From Rubrobacter indicoceani (GTDB lineage Bacteria > Actinomycetota > Rubrobacteria > Rubrobacterales > Rubrobacteraceae), in the NCBI RefSeq assembly GCF_003568865.1, contig NZ_CP031115.1, forward strand, positions 310,001-374,000: a stretch of DNA of 64,000 nucleotides. The letters are read 5' to 3'. Positions 7,242 through 16,225 of the stretch are shown one piece after another. The position numbers and the translations under genes are program-made. The first letter of the stretch is position 1; each line of letters begins with the position of its first letter. The notes beneath the pieces were generated by a model that was given only the letters and a program-made list of their open reading frames with translations, made no database searches and was not told the DNA's origin.

Positions 7242-8843
7242 ATGTCCGAACACCGAGCCTTGTTCAAAAAGGTTAGAGAGGTAAGCCTCAAGGCCGACAG
7301 GTTCGCCGGAGACGGCGCTTCCGGCGGCTCGGTGCCTTCGGCGGCCTCGGCAAAGCAATCGTGGTTCGGACCCGGAGCCTTTGTCTGGTGCTGCGCCGTG
7401 CTGTACGGCGCGGTGTTCAGCCTGCTCACCATCCGGCGCCACGAGACGTATTCCTCGGCGCGCTTCGACCTGGCCAACATGGATCAGGCCATCTGGAACT
7501 CGGCCAACGGTAGGATACTGGAGGTTACCGGGGAGGCCGGGGAGAACCTGACCCGGCTCGTAAACCACGCGGACTTCCTGCTTTTGGCCTACGTTCCGCT
7601 TTACTGGCTCTGGGAGAGTCCCTACTGGCTGCTCGTCTCGCAGTCGCTGATCGTGGGCCTCGGGGCGGTGCCGCTGTACTGGCTTGCCCGGCGTTTCATC
7701 GGACGGGCGTGGCCGGCGGCGATGATCTCGGCGGCCTATCTCTTCAATCCCGGGCTTCAGTCGGCGAACACCTTCGACTTCCACGCGCAGACGCTCGCTC
7801 CGACGTTCCTGCTCTTCGCCTTCCACTACCTGCTTGCGAGGCGTCTCCTGCCGTTCGTGGGGTTTGCGGTTCTGGCCTCGCTCTGCAAGGAGGAGATCTC
7901 GCTCATGGTCGCGATGATGGGCGCGTACGTCTTTGTCTTTGAGCGGCGGTTCGTTCTTGGGGCCTCCGTTCTGGCGGCGGGGTTCGGATACTTCGCGCTT
8001 GTGATGGGGGTTATCATCCCGTCCTTCAACGACGGCACGACAAGCGAGCTGGTCGAGGGGCGCTACGGCGAGGTCGGCGGGTCGATGGGGGGGATGGCCC
8101 GAACGCTTCTAACCGACCCGGCCGCCATTCTGGGACACGCTCTCTCGGGGGGGAAGCCGGGGTATATCCTTGATCTCCTCGGCGCGGGGGTGTTTATCTG
8201 CCTGCTCGCGCCGGGTCTGCTCCTTATCGCCTTGCCGGAGCTTGCGATAAACCTGCTCAGCAACCGGGCGCAGATGTCGAACGCCAACTATCATTACTCG
8301 GCTACGATCTGGCCCTTCGTCTACCTCGCGACCGCCGCCGGGATAGCGAAGATCACCGGCCTCGCCGGGAGGCTCTTCTCGGGTCGCGCCTGGCGGGACG
8401 ACCTGCTGAAGGTTCTGCCCGGGGTCCTTGCGTTCTGGGTGTTGCTGTTCGGGGTCTACCTCGACCTGCTCAACGGACCCGTCCCCGTCTCACCCAACTA
8501 CGTGCAGAACCCGGTCGTTATGCGGGGGCTGCCGGACGAGTACATCGCAAACCTCGACGAAGCCGTAGCCGCGATACCCGACGATCCGGGCGTGAGCGTA
8601 ACGGCGAGCAACTGGATCGCCCCGCACCTCGCCCACCGCGAGACGCTCTACCTCTTCCCGACGCTGGAAGGTTCGGGCGGCCCGGCGGACTACGTCGTCG
8701 TTGACCTCTACCGGGCCAGCTACTTTACCGGGGTCGACCGCCAGCGCGGACAGCGCGTCCTTGAAAGGCTGATAGAAGACCCCCGGTACCGGGCGATATA
8801 CATCGCGCCCAACGTAACCGTCTTCGAGCGAACCCCCGGCTGA
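7242..8843 (+). CDS. DUF2079 polytopic membrane protein
   Basis: 533 residues with about ten hydrophobic helices, beginning with FVWCCAVLYGAVFSLLTI. The early motif RFDLANMDQAIWNSANGRIL and the later NYHYSATIWPFVYLA are characteristic of DUF2079, a GT-C-like predicted membrane family of unknown activity. ATG 7242 is preferred over an in-frame TTG at 7224 because a -10 box lies 8 nt before it. A four-unit PHO-like array precedes the promoter, so the gene is probably induced with phoX. That would suggest a role in envelope glycan or polymer remodelling during phosphate limitation, which is an inference. The next gene is convergent. Confidence 0.85.
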   Translation: MSEHRALFKKVREVSLKADRFAGDGASGGSVPSAASAKQSWFGPGAFVWCCAVLYGAVFSLLTIRRHETYSSARFDLANMDQAIWNSANGRILEVTGEAGENLTRLVNHADFLLLAYVPLYWLWESPYWLLVSQSLIVGLGAVPLYWLARRFIGRAWPAAMISAAYLFNPGLQSANTFDFHAQTLAPTFLLFAFHYLLARRLLPFVGFAVLASLCKEEISLMVAMMGAYVFVFERRFVLGASVLAAGFGYFALVMGVIIPSFNDGTTSELVEGRYGEVGGSMGGMARTLLTDPAAILGHALSGGKPGYILDLLGAGVFICLLAPGLLLIALPELAINLLSNRAQMSNANYHYSATIWPFVYLATAAGIAKITGLAGRLFSGRAWRDDLLKVLPGVLAFWVLLFGVYLDLLNGPVPVSPNYVQNPVVMRGLPDEYIANLDEAVAAIPDDPGVSVTASNWIAPHLAHRETLYLFPTLEGSGGPADYVVVDLYRASYFTGVDRQRGQRVLERLIEDPRYRAIYIAPNVTVFERTPG

Positions 8844-8902
8844 CCGCAGGAAAAGGCCGGGCCGATCTCTCCTTCCGCCCCCGCAATCCACCTCCTTGAC
8901 CG

Positions 8903-10252
8903 TTACGAGGGGATGGCGGATATAGCCCGTTCTATGCTCTCTTCGGAGTGTTCGAGGTCCTCCAGCTCCCCGGCGAGGTAGCGTTCGTAGGCAACCATGT
9001 CGAAGTACCCGTGGCCGCAGAGGTTGAAGAGGATCGTCTTTCTCTCCCCGGCCTCCTTTGCCTGCAGGGCAAGGTCCCGAACGGCCTTTATAGCGTGCGT
9101 GACCTCCGGGGCCGGGATGATCCCCTCGGCCTTCGCGAACTCGAGCCCGGCGGCGAACGTCGCGTTCTGCGGGTACGCGACGGCCTCGACCATGTTCTCG
9201 TGTACAAGCGCGGAGAGGATCGGCGAGTCCCCGTGATACCGCAGGCCCCCGGCGTGTATCCCCGGAGGTACAAACGAGCTTCCGAGGGTGTACATCTTCA
9301 TCATCGGGGTCATCCCCGCAGCGTCCCCGAAGTCGTAGGTGAAGCGGCCCTTTGTAAGCGTCGGACAGGACGACGGCTCGACGGCGATAAGGCGCGTGTT
9401 CCTGCCGTTTGCAAGGTTCTCGCGCAGAAACGGGAACGCGACCCCGCCGAAGTTCGACCCGCCGCCCGCGCACCCGACAACGATATCCGGGTACTCCCCG
9501 GCCATCTCGAACTGCTCCAGAGCCTCCTCCCCGATAACGGTCTGGTGCATAAGGACGTGGTTCAGAACGGAGCCCAATGAGTACTTCGCCCCGCTTACGA
9601 CAGCGTCCTCGACGGCCTCGCTTATGGCGATGCCGAGGCTCCCCGGTGAGTCGGGGTCTTTGCCGAGTATGCCGCGTCCGGCGTTCGTGCGGTCGGTGGG
9701 GCTCGGGAAGACCTCCGCGCCGAAGGTCTCCATCATCATCCGGCGGTACGGTTTCTGGGCGTAGCTGATCCTGACCATGTAGACCGTGCACTCAAGGCCC
9801 ATCGCCTGACAGGCAAAGGCCAGCGACGAGCCCCACTGCCCCGCGCCGGTCTCGGTCGTCAGCCTCCTGACTCCGGCCTCGCGGTTGTAGTAGGCCTGCG
9901 GGACGGCGGTGTTCGGTTTGTGGCTTCCGGTGGGGGAGACGCCCTCGTACTTGTAGTAGATGTGCGCCGGGGTATCGAGGACTTTTTCGAGGCGCCGGGC
10001 GCGGAACAGGGGCGTCGGACGCCAGAGGGAGTAGATCTCCCGCACCTCTTCCGGGATCTCGACGTAGCGTTCGGTCGAGACCTCCTGCTCGATGATGGCC
10101 TTCGGGAAGATCGGGGCGAAGGCGTCCGGCCCGACCGGCTTGCGGGTGTCAGGGGCGACGGGCGGCGCGAGGTCGAAGGGGAGGTCGGGTGCGATGTTGT
10201 ACCAGGAGCGGGGCATCCGGCTCTCGTCAAGGAGATACTTTGTCTGGTCCAT
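8903..10252 (-). CDS. trpB2: TrpB2-type tryptophan synthase beta-like PLP enzyme
   Basis: Fold-type II PLP enzyme. The 449-residue length and the N-terminal extension ([18 protein letters not shown]) mark the TrpB2 subgroup rather than canonical TrpB. The PLP lysine is in GSHKPNTA (Lys112). [15 protein letters not shown] and the phosphate-binding [11 protein letters not shown] are present. TrpB2 enzymes condense indole (or a related substrate) with serine. No trpA or other trp gene is adjacent, so it stands alone, as is common for TrpB2; an indole-salvage role is inferred. The start is ATG, convergent with the DUF2079 gene and divergent from the exporter genes. Confidence 0.9.
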   Translation of the reverse strand: MDQTKYLLDESRMPRSWYNIAPDLPFDLAPPVAPDTRKPVGPDAFAPIFPKAIIEQEVSTERYVEIPEEVREIYSLWRPTPLFRARRLEKVLDTPAHIYYKYEGVSPTGSHKPNTAVPQAYYNREAGVRRLTTETGAGQWGSSLAFACQAMGLECTVYMVRISYAQKPYRRMMMETFGAEVFPSPTDRTNAGRGILGKDPDSPGSLGIAISEAVEDAVVSGAKYSLGSVLNHVLMHQTVIGEEALEQFEMAGEYPDIVVGCAGGGSNFGGVAFPFLRENLANGRNTRLIAVEPSSCPTLTKGRFTYDFGDAAGMTPMMKMYTLGSSFVPPGIHAGGLRYHGDSPILSALVHENMVEAVAYPQNATFAAGLEFAKAEGIIPAPEVTHAIKAVRDLALQAKEAGERKTILFNLCGHGYFDMVAYERYLAGELEDLEHSEESIERAISAIPS

Positions 10253-10330
10253 CTTGGCCTCCGTTCGGACTCCGCTTTTTGTCGGGGTCAGCTTAACGGG
10301 TCGCGGGGCCTCGCGGAAGCCGGGGTTTCG

Positions 10331-10359
10331 TGGTCAGGCAATATGCCCTGCGTTACACT
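10331..10359 (+). promoter_or_regulatory. Candidate promoter of the polysaccharide exporter genes
   Basis: TGGTCA, 17 bp, TACACT. The -10 is good and the -35 matches four of six consensus bases. It would give a ~65-nt leader before the permease gene. Confidence 0.35.
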
Positions 10360-10426
10360 AGTCGGCGCTCCGTACCGGGGCGTTTACGCAGCGCAGACGG
10401 TGCGGTATATCGAGTGACGGGATGGT

Positions 10427-11290
10427 TTGAATTTGCAGGCGAGGGTAGACATCGAGGCGCGAGAGGCGAACGACGGGCTGTCGAGCGGCTTCCGCGCCGC
10501 TCTGTCGAACTACTACGAGCGGCGGTGGCTTGTTCTGTACCTGGCCCGCAGGCAACTCTTCGCCGGGTATCAGGGTTCGTTTCTCGGGGTGGCGTGGGCC
10601 TTCCTGACGCCGCTTCTTCTGGTGGTTCTCTATACCCTGATCTTCTCGGAGATCATCGGCATCCGGTTTCGGGATGTGGAGGGGGACAACTCCCTTAACT
10701 TCGGGCTGTACCTGTACTGCGGCCTTTTGCCGTTCCTCGCCTTCTCCGAGGCCCTGAACCGCTCGGCCGCGATGATCAAAAGCAACAGCCAGTACGTAAA
10801 GAATCTTGTCTTTCCGACGGAGGTGCTGCCGCTCTCGACAACGCTCGGGACGCTTGTGGACAAGCTTTTCGGCTTTGTCGTGCTCGCCGGGGTGCTGCTG
10901 TTTCTGGAGGGGCGACTGAACTGGACGCTCGTGCTGGTCCCCGTCCTTATGGGCCTGCAGATGATATTCGTTCTGGGGCTCAGCTACATCTTCGCGACCC
11001 TCGGCGCGCTCGTGCCGGACATCCGCTCGACGCTTCAGGCCGTGGTCCGGGTCATGTTCTTTGCGACGCCCATAATCTGGCCGGTAAGTCAGGTGCCGGA
11101 TCACCTGAGCTGGGTGGTTACCATCAACCCGCTGGCGTTTCTGGTGGAGGCTTACCGCGGCATCGTGCTCGAGGGTACGCTCCCGCCGCTCTGGCACACC
11201 GGGGTCTTCGCGCTCTTCAGCGTCGCCCTGCTTGTCGGGGGGCTTGCGCTGTTTTTGAAGGTCAAGCCGAGATTCGCGGACCTCGTATGA
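10427..11290 (+). CDS. wzm: ABC-2 type polysaccharide/teichoic-acid export permease
   Basis: Membrane subunit of a Wzm/TagG-type exporter that moves lipid-linked glycans across the membrane. 287 residues with six helices, e.g. FLTPLLLVVLYTLIFSEIIGI, LVLVPVLMGLQMIFVLGLSY and WHTGVFALFSVALLVGGLAL. The N-terminal amphipathic segment (YYERRWLVLYLARRQLFAGY) and the NPLAFLVEAYRGIVLEG motif are typical. The start is TTG, with a second TTG two codons later. The stop overlaps the ATG of the ATPase gene (ATGA), so the two are translationally coupled. No glycosyltransferases are nearby, so the cargo is unknown. Confidence 0.9.
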   Translation: MNLQARVDIEAREANDGLSSGFRAALSNYYERRWLVLYLARRQLFAGYQGSFLGVAWAFLTPLLLVVLYTLIFSEIIGIRFRDVEGDNSLNFGLYLYCGLLPFLAFSEALNRSAAMIKSNSQYVKNLVFPTEVLPLSTTLGTLVDKLFGFVVLAGVLLFLEGRLNWTLVLVPVLMGLQMIFVLGLSYIFATLGALVPDIRSTLQAVVRVMFFATPIIWPVSQVPDHLSWVVTINPLAFLVEAYRGIVLEGTLPPLWHTGVFALFSVALLVGGLALFLKVKPRFADLV

Positions 11291-12576
11291 AGGGGGTGCG
11301 CGGTGAGGTCTCCCTTAAAGAGATCTCAAAAGTCTTCAAGATCTACGACAGCGGCAGGGACCGCCTGCTGGACGCGCTCCCCTTCGGGGGCTCGGAGCGG
11401 GGCAGGAATTTCTACGCCCTGCGGGACGTGAGCCTAGACATCGAACCCGGCACCACGATGGGGTTTCTCGGGCGGAACGGAGCGGGCAAGAGCACGCTCC
11501 TGCGGGTGATCTCGGGGAACCTCCAGCCGACCAGAGGAAAAGTCCGGATAGTTGGGCAGCCGATATTTCTCCAGATGGGGGCCGGTTTCAACCCGGACTA
11601 CACGGGCCGCGAGAACGTGATGCTGAACGGCCTGATCCTCGGCCTCGAACGGAAGAAGATCCTCCAGCGCTTCGATGAGATCGCGGCCTTCGCGGATATC
11701 GGGGACTTTATAGATCAACCCGTCAGAACTTATTCGAGCGGGATGCGTGCCCGGCTGGGTTTCGCGGTGGCGGTGAACGTCGAGCCGGACATCCTGATAG
11801 TGGACGAAGCCCTCTCGGTCGGGGACGCGGTCTTCAAGCAAATGGGTATTCAGAGGATGAACGAACTCCGGGATTCCGGCTCGACCATCCTTTTCGTCAG
11901 CCACGGCATCTCGACGGTGCGGAGCTTCTGCGACCGGGCGGCCCTGCTGCACGACGGGCGGCTGCTCTCGGTCGGGGAGACGGCCGATGTCGCCGACGAG
12001 TACCAGGCCCTGGTGGCGAAGCTCTCCGCACAGAACCCGAACCTCTCGAACGACCTGGAAGACGTCCCGGACGAGGAGGACGACGCCGTAGCCGCGTCTG
12101 CACCGATCGCGCCGGGCGGGATGCGTCGTGGTTCGGGGGAGGTGAGGGTCCGGTCGGTCGAGACCATGTCCGGCGACGGCTCCCCGCTGGGCGTTCTCCG
12201 CCCCGGCGATGCCATGAAGATCCGCCTCACCCTTTCGGCGAAGCAGGAAGTCGGACCGCTCTTGTGCGGTATCACCCTCAGAAACAGAACCGGGCTCGAG
12301 GTGTTCTCGACGGACACCAGAAGGGAGGGGCTGAAGCTGGAGGTCGAGGCCGGGGAAGAGGCCGTCGTGGATTTCACGCTCGAGTTGCCCCTGCAGCCCG
12401 GAAACTACGGCATCGTCTCCTTTGTCTCGGGCGAGCACGACCGAAAGCAGTTCTTTGACTGGATCGGGGTCTCCGGGACGTTCGAGATCACGAAGGTAGA
12501 ACGTTCCGACGAAACCCCCGGCCTCGTGCGGCTCCCCGTCCACGTCGAGTCTCACCGCACGGGGCGCGAAGCCTGA
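11287..12576 (+). CDS. wzt: ABC transporter ATPase with Wzt-like C-terminal domain
   Basis: Energising subunit for the upstream permease. Walker A GRNGAGKST (residues ~60-68), signature YSSGMRARL, Walker B ILIVDEALSVGD and the His switch VSHG are all intact. The insertion before Walker A (ALPFGGSERGRNFYALRDVSL) is typical of the TagH/Wzt class. An acidic linker (DLEDVPDEEDD, near residue 260) leads to a C-terminal beta-sandwich of ~150 residues that in Wzt proteins reads the glycan's terminal modification. That suggests a modified O-polysaccharide-like cargo. It overlaps the permease gene by 4 nt. Confidence 0.9.
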   Translation: MKGVRGEVSLKEISKVFKIYDSGRDRLLDALPFGGSERGRNFYALRDVSLDIEPGTTMGFLGRNGAGKSTLLRVISGNLQPTRGKVRIVGQPIFLQMGAGFNPDYTGRENVMLNGLILGLERKKILQRFDEIAAFADIGDFIDQPVRTYSSGMRARLGFAVAVNVEPDILIVDEALSVGDAVFKQMGIQRMNELRDSGSTILFVSHGISTVRSFCDRAALLHDGRLLSVGETADVADEYQALVAKLSAQNPNLSNDLEDVPDEEDDAVAASAPIAPGGMRRGSGEVRVRSVETMSGDGSPLGVLRPGDAMKIRLTLSAKQEVGPLLCGITLRNRTGLEVFSTDTRREGLKLEVEAGEEAVVDFTLELPLQPGNYGIVSFVSGEHDRKQFFDWIGVSGTFEITKVERSDETPGLVRLPVHVESHRTGREA

Positions 12577-12607
12577 CCCGAGGCGTGTGCCGGGAGCGCC
12601 GGTGATC

Positions 12608-12613
12608 TAGAAT
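12608..12613 (+). promoter_or_regulatory. Candidate -10 box upstream of the ROK gene
   Basis: TAGAAT with no convincing -35. It would start a ~60-nt leader ending at the GGAGGG ribosome site before the ROK frame. Confidence 0.3.
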
Positions 12614-12677
12614 CCAGACGCTTCGTCCAGAAGACGCTTCGCCCGAACTTGCGTAGAGGCTCACCGGAGGGCAGAGA

Positions 12678-13634
12678 GTTCTAGTCGCCGCCGATATAGG
12701 AGGAACGAAGGTCAGGGTCGCTACGTTCGACCCGGCTTCCGGCTGGGCCGACGGCCCCCTCGACGAACGCGACTTCCCGACCCCCCGCGAGGGCGACGTC
12801 TCCGAGGGCCTGGCCGACATAATCCGCACGATGACCGGGAGCAGGAAGATATCCGCCGTTGGAGCGGGCTGTCCCGGTCCGCTCGATCCGCAGCGGGGCG
12901 TTGTCCTGAACCCCCCGAACCTCTCCGAAAGCTGGTGGAACCTCGACGTACCCGGGAGCCTCTCGAGGCACCTCGGCGTCCCGCCGGGGCACATCGCCGT
13001 GGACAACGACTGCAACCTCGCCGCGCTCGGCGAGTGGCGGTTCGGGGCCGGACGCCAGTACCCTTCGACGCTCTACGTTACGGTCTCGACGGGCGTCGGA
13101 GGCGGGCTGGTCGTGGACGGAGAGATCTACTCCGGCTCGAGGGGCTTCGCCGCCGAGGTCGGGCACATGAAGCTCACCGACGAGCCGTTCTGGTGCGGCT
13201 GCGGCAGGACGGGTTGCGTCGAGTCGGCCATCTCCGGCCCGTCCATCGTTCGCCGCGCCAGAGAATCCGGCTGGACCCCGAAAGGCGGCTCTGACCCGAC
13301 GACCCGCGATATCTTCGAGGCCGCAAACTCCGGGGACAGAGCGGCCTACGGGATAATCGAGCTCGCCGCCGGATATTTCGCGGAGGCTCTGGTGAACTTT
13401 GTCTACGCTTACGACCCGGCGGTAATCGTTGTCGGCGGGGGGGTTACGGATCAGGACCTGTTTATGCGCCTCACCTTCGACGCGATGAACCTTGTCCCGA
13501 TGATGCCGGCCTTCCGGGGCGTTCCGGTCGTGAAGGCCGCGCTCGGTGGGCGCAGCGTAGTGGCCGGGGCCTTTGTACTCGCCGGACATATCGCCGGGAT
13601 GGCGGGCGAGCCTGAGTATCCCGACCCTCTCTAG
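12678..13634 (+). CDS. ROK-family sugar kinase (glucokinase-like) with no standard start codon
   Basis: ROK kinase that probably phosphorylates glucose or a related hexose with ATP. The ATP-binding VLVAADIGGTKVRVA, the catalytic ENNGDCN-type motif seen as VDNDCNLAALGEW, and the zinc-binding ...GCGRTGCVES are present. From GTT 12678 the length is 318 residues, normal for the family. The oddity: from the TAG at 12654 to the ADIGGTK motif there is no in-frame ATG, GTG or TTG, and the first ATG (12831) lies after that motif. GGAGGG ends 7 nt before GTT 12678, so the ribosome site survives while the start codon is atypical, mutated or misread. Confidence 0.75.
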   Translation, partial: VLVAADIGGTKVRVATFDPASGWADGPLDERDFPTPREGDVSEGLADIIRTMTGSRKISAVGAGCPGPLDPQRGVVLNPPNLSESWWNLDVPGSLSRHLGVPPGHIAVDNDCNLAALGEWRFGAGRQYPSTLYVTVSTGVGGGLVVDGEIYSGSRGFAAEVGHMKLTDEPFWCGCGRTGCVESAISGPSIVRRARESGWTPKGGSDPTTRDIFEAANSGDRAAYGIIELAAGYFAEALVNFVYAYDPAVIVVGGGVTDQDLFMRLTFDAMNLVPMMPAFRGVPVVKAALGGRSVVAGAFVLAGHIAGMAGEPEYPDPL

Positions 13635-13639
13635 TGGAG

Positions 13640-14250
13640 CGGGCTCTTCTCGAGACGGTCGGTGAGGCTGGCAGAGTTTCTCGGGATACGGACCGGGCGG
13701 GCTTCTTGTCTGGATGGTGTCCTGTTCTGCAAGGCCGTTCTCCGCCACGAGGGCGATGATGTTAAAGAAGGGATTCCGGGAGCTGAAGGAGACGAAGCCC
13801 CGCGTCGTGACCCCGTTCTTGAGTACCATCTCCTGCTGGTCCCCGGTGCAGATCGCGCCGTAGCCGTAGTTCGCGCGGTCGAAAAACTTTGTGTGCGGGT
13901 TGTCCGGGACGGCTTCTTGCACCATGAGGAAAAAGACATGCGGGAAGGACAAGGGAACGGAGGTGCAGATGTATCCGGTGCGACGGTGCGGATGGCGGTG
14001 TTGTCGGGGTCGAAGTCGGTCTTGAGGTCGTGGACCCAGGAGCGGTGGATGTCGCTGGTCAGGGTGATCGGGTTCCGAACCCCTTTCCTGTCAAGGTAGC
14101 TGATGAGTTGATTGCGGGCCGCGACGCAGCCGTCTTACTGCTCCAAATTGAAGAACTCCATGTCGGGGCTTCCTGCATCTGCGGCGTTGGGGACCTCCGC
14201 GGCCGGCGAGCGAGAAACTCCGCGGCAAGCGGCGACTGGACCATCTCGTA
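13640..14250 (-). pseudogene. phoD: Decayed PhoD-like phosphatase/phosphodiesterase gene
   Basis: Minus-strand fragments match the C-terminal half of PhoD-type enzymes. One frame reads MEFFNLEQ, stop (TAA 14135-14137), then DGCVAARNQLISYL, DRKGVRNPITLTSDIHRSW and VHDLKTDFD, where functional PhoDs have WDGY...TGDVHSSW. The frame is then lost, and the adjacent frame continues with QEAVPDNPHTKFFDRANYGYG and LVAENG, matching the PhoD C-terminus. So there is at least one nonsense mutation and one frameshift, and the N-terminal half is missing or unrecognisable. The remnant lies just downstream of the second PhoX gene on the same strand. The interval 14251-14451 holds nothing I can assign. Confidence 0.6.
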
Positions 14251-14451
14251 GAGCATCGCCGGCGCAAAGAAGGCCGCCAGTCCAAGCTCAACTCGGACCA
14301 CCGCCCGCCGCGTACTCGATCTTTGTTTCCCACAGGATCCTCCAACATCTCGTCCACTCGCACGCTGACAAGCAGGGTACTCGCACACCTCAGCAAACAA
14401 AAGAGAGGGTCCGCCGTAGCAAACCCTCATCGTGACAGGCTCGGGGAGCTT

Positions 14452-16038
14452 CTACGAGCCTGCCGGACCGTTACCGAGGTTCTTGTTGTTCGCGCCGGCG
14501 CGCTTCTCGAACGGGCCGTAGATAGCGTAGGTGACCGCTGGCTGGGCCCCACCTATAGGCTGTCCGCTCTCGTCCACCCCGCGGTCGCCTTGCTGGTTGA
14601 GGTAGAAGGTCTGCCCATCGGGGGCAAAGCAACCTCCGCAGAACTCCGTGTCGTTGGTTATCGTTCCGGCGAAGTTGTAGATCTCGCCGTCCTGGGTCAC
14701 GCCGCGGACGAACTGCTCGCCGCCGGAGTCCTCCTGCAGGAAGATGTCCTGCGTCTGCGGAACGATGACGACGTTGTCCGGGTTCTCCAGCGTGTTGCGG
14801 TCGGTGGAGATGTAGATCAGGGTAAGCACCTCGCGGCCCGGGTCGTACTCCCAGATCTGCCCGAGGTTCTGCGGGCCGCCGGTCGTACAGTCGAAATACA
14901 CCTTGAAGCCGCCACCCTGCGAGGAGGCCCACATGCCCTCCTGGCGGTCGAAGAAGGCCGCGCCGCGGTCGATGGCCTGGATGCGCGTCGGCGTGAGGCC
15001 GGACACGCGGTCGCGTCGGTTGTCCGTGTCGTCGTCGTGATCGGGCTCGGGCACCGGCACCCACTCGACCGGGAACGACGCGCCGGGGGTGACGACGCGG
15101 TCCATGTTCATCCGGGGCGAGCCCTTGATGGCCAGAGCCTCGAGCGGGCCGGTGGTCTCAGCGAAGTTGCCCGACTGTCCGACCCGCTGGTCCGGGGTGT
15201 AGCGATAGAGAACGGCGCCGATCTGGCCGACAACAGGGTCGGCCTGAATGTTGCGATCCTCGGTCTGGTAGAGGATGCCCGAGCGCCAGGTGGTCGCTTC
15301 GTGCGCGAAGCGGCCCATCTGCGGGATCGGCACAGCGACAACAGGTTCGTCGGACATCGCGTCGACCTCGAAGTTGTAGCCATGCTTGAGGCTGTTCTCG
15401 CCAGTTCCGGTCCGCTTGACAACCTCCTCGCAGGTCATCCACTTCTTGAAGGGCAGCTCGCCACCCGCGCAGTTGGTCGAGGTGCCGCCAAGAATCGCGA
15501 AGTTGTCGACCACGGTGTACTCGTAGAGTTCCTGACCGCTTTGCGGATCGCGCTCCCCGGTCCTCTCGCGCTCGACCACGAGCTTGGTGCAGCCGCCGAA
15601 GGACGTCTCGTCGTACTCAAGCGCAGGGCCGGTGATGACCTTGATCTCGCCAGGCCGCTCACGGTTCTCGTGGTTGCGGATCAGCACCGTCCGCTTGCCG
15701 TTGCCGCCAACGCCTCCGCCCGTGTCCGGGTAGGCGCCCATCGCGTCGAAGATGCCGGGGGTCGGGCGACCATCGCGCATCGGCGTACCCTGACGGTCGA
15801 TGATCTGGTAGTTGAATGCTTTCGGAAGACGCAGGTCACCCTTCGGCACGAGCGGACCGTAGCCCGTCGCTGCCGATGGCGCCTGACCCTCCGCCACACG
15901 CGCCCCGAGGGCGCCGAGCGGGCTCCCGCTGAGCATCAACGTCGCAGCGGTCGCTCCCCCCAGACCCAGGAAAGCTCGGCGGCTTATGGGACCTGGCTTG
16001 CCTTCGATGATTTCGTCCGACCTGTCCTGAATACTCAA
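14452..16038 (-). CDS. Second PhoX-family (DUF839) phosphatase, Tat-exported
   Basis: 528 residues. The Tat signal SRRAFLGLGGATAATLMLSG starts near residue 18. PhoX-family signatures include VLIRNHENRERPG, GGTSTNCAGGELPFKKWMTCEE and FDCTTGGPQNLGQIWEYDPG. The TTG start follows AGGAGG by 4 nt; in-frame codons further upstream (to 16254) cross the promoter and terminator and are not expected to be translated. It differs clearly from the first PhoX in length and insertions, so it is a paralogue of a different subgroup and not a recent duplicate. A weak 11-bp-phased array precedes it and decayed phoD follows it. Confidence 0.88.
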   Translation of the reverse strand: MSIQDRSDEIIEGKPGPISRRAFLGLGGATAATLMLSGSPLGALGARVAEGQAPSAATGYGPLVPKGDLRLPKAFNYQIIDRQGTPMRDGRPTPGIFDAMGAYPDTGGGVGGNGKRTVLIRNHENRERPGEIKVITGPALEYDETSFGGCTKLVVERERTGERDPQSGQELYEYTVVDNFAILGGTSTNCAGGELPFKKWMTCEEVVKRTGTGENSLKHGYNFEVDAMSDEPVVAVPIPQMGRFAHEATTWRSGILYQTEDRNIQADPVVGQIGAVLYRYTPDQRVGQSGNFAETTGPLEALAIKGSPRMNMDRVVTPGASFPVEWVPVPEPDHDDDTDNRRDRVSGLTPTRIQAIDRGAAFFDRQEGMWASSQGGGFKVYFDCTTGGPQNLGQIWEYDPGREVLTLIYISTDRNTLENPDNVVIVPQTQDIFLQEDSGGEQFVRGVTQDGEIYNFAGTITNDTEFCGGCFAPDGQTFYLNQQGDRGVDESGQPIGGAQPAVTYAIYGPFEKRAGANNKNLGNGPAGS

Positions 16039-16083
16039 GAAACCTCCTCTGAACCTCGGCTTTCTCTTAACGCGGCAGAAGGT

Positions 16084-16123
16084 TAGCAACGGAGGTTCAA
16101 TGTATGGTTGCAGGCTCGTAAAC
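16084..16123 (-). promoter_or_regulatory. Weak PHO-like 11-bp array upstream of the second PhoX gene
   Basis: On the minus strand the phased 7-mers are GTTTACG, TGCAACC, ATTGAAC and GTTGCTA. Two of the four match GTTTAAC at five of seven positions; the others are poor. The distance to a -10 box does not reproduce the 21-nt spacing seen elsewhere, so support is mainly by analogy. Confidence 0.3.
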
Positions 16124-16130
16124 TTGTTGT

Positions 16131-16177
16131 AAAAAAGAATGGTTCCTGTTATCGAGAGAAGCTCTCGATGACAGGAA
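16131..16177 (-). terminator. Intrinsic terminator of the S9 peptidase gene
   Basis: Two 16-nt arms (16143-16158 and 16162-16177) pair fully except for one G-T wobble around a 3-nt loop. On the minus strand a T6 run follows 6 nt after the stem. It separates the peptidase gene from the PhoX promoter just downstream. Confidence 0.75.
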
Positions 16178-16225
16178 AAGAATATGTCTTTTCGGCGGAG
16201 ATCCTTTCGAAGCGATGAGTGCCGG

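Noticed and set aside
12681-13952. 423-codon minus-strand frame opposite the ROK gene
   Set aside because: Only its first ~75 codons (the PhoD C-terminal remnant) look protein-like; the rest is antisense to the kinase.
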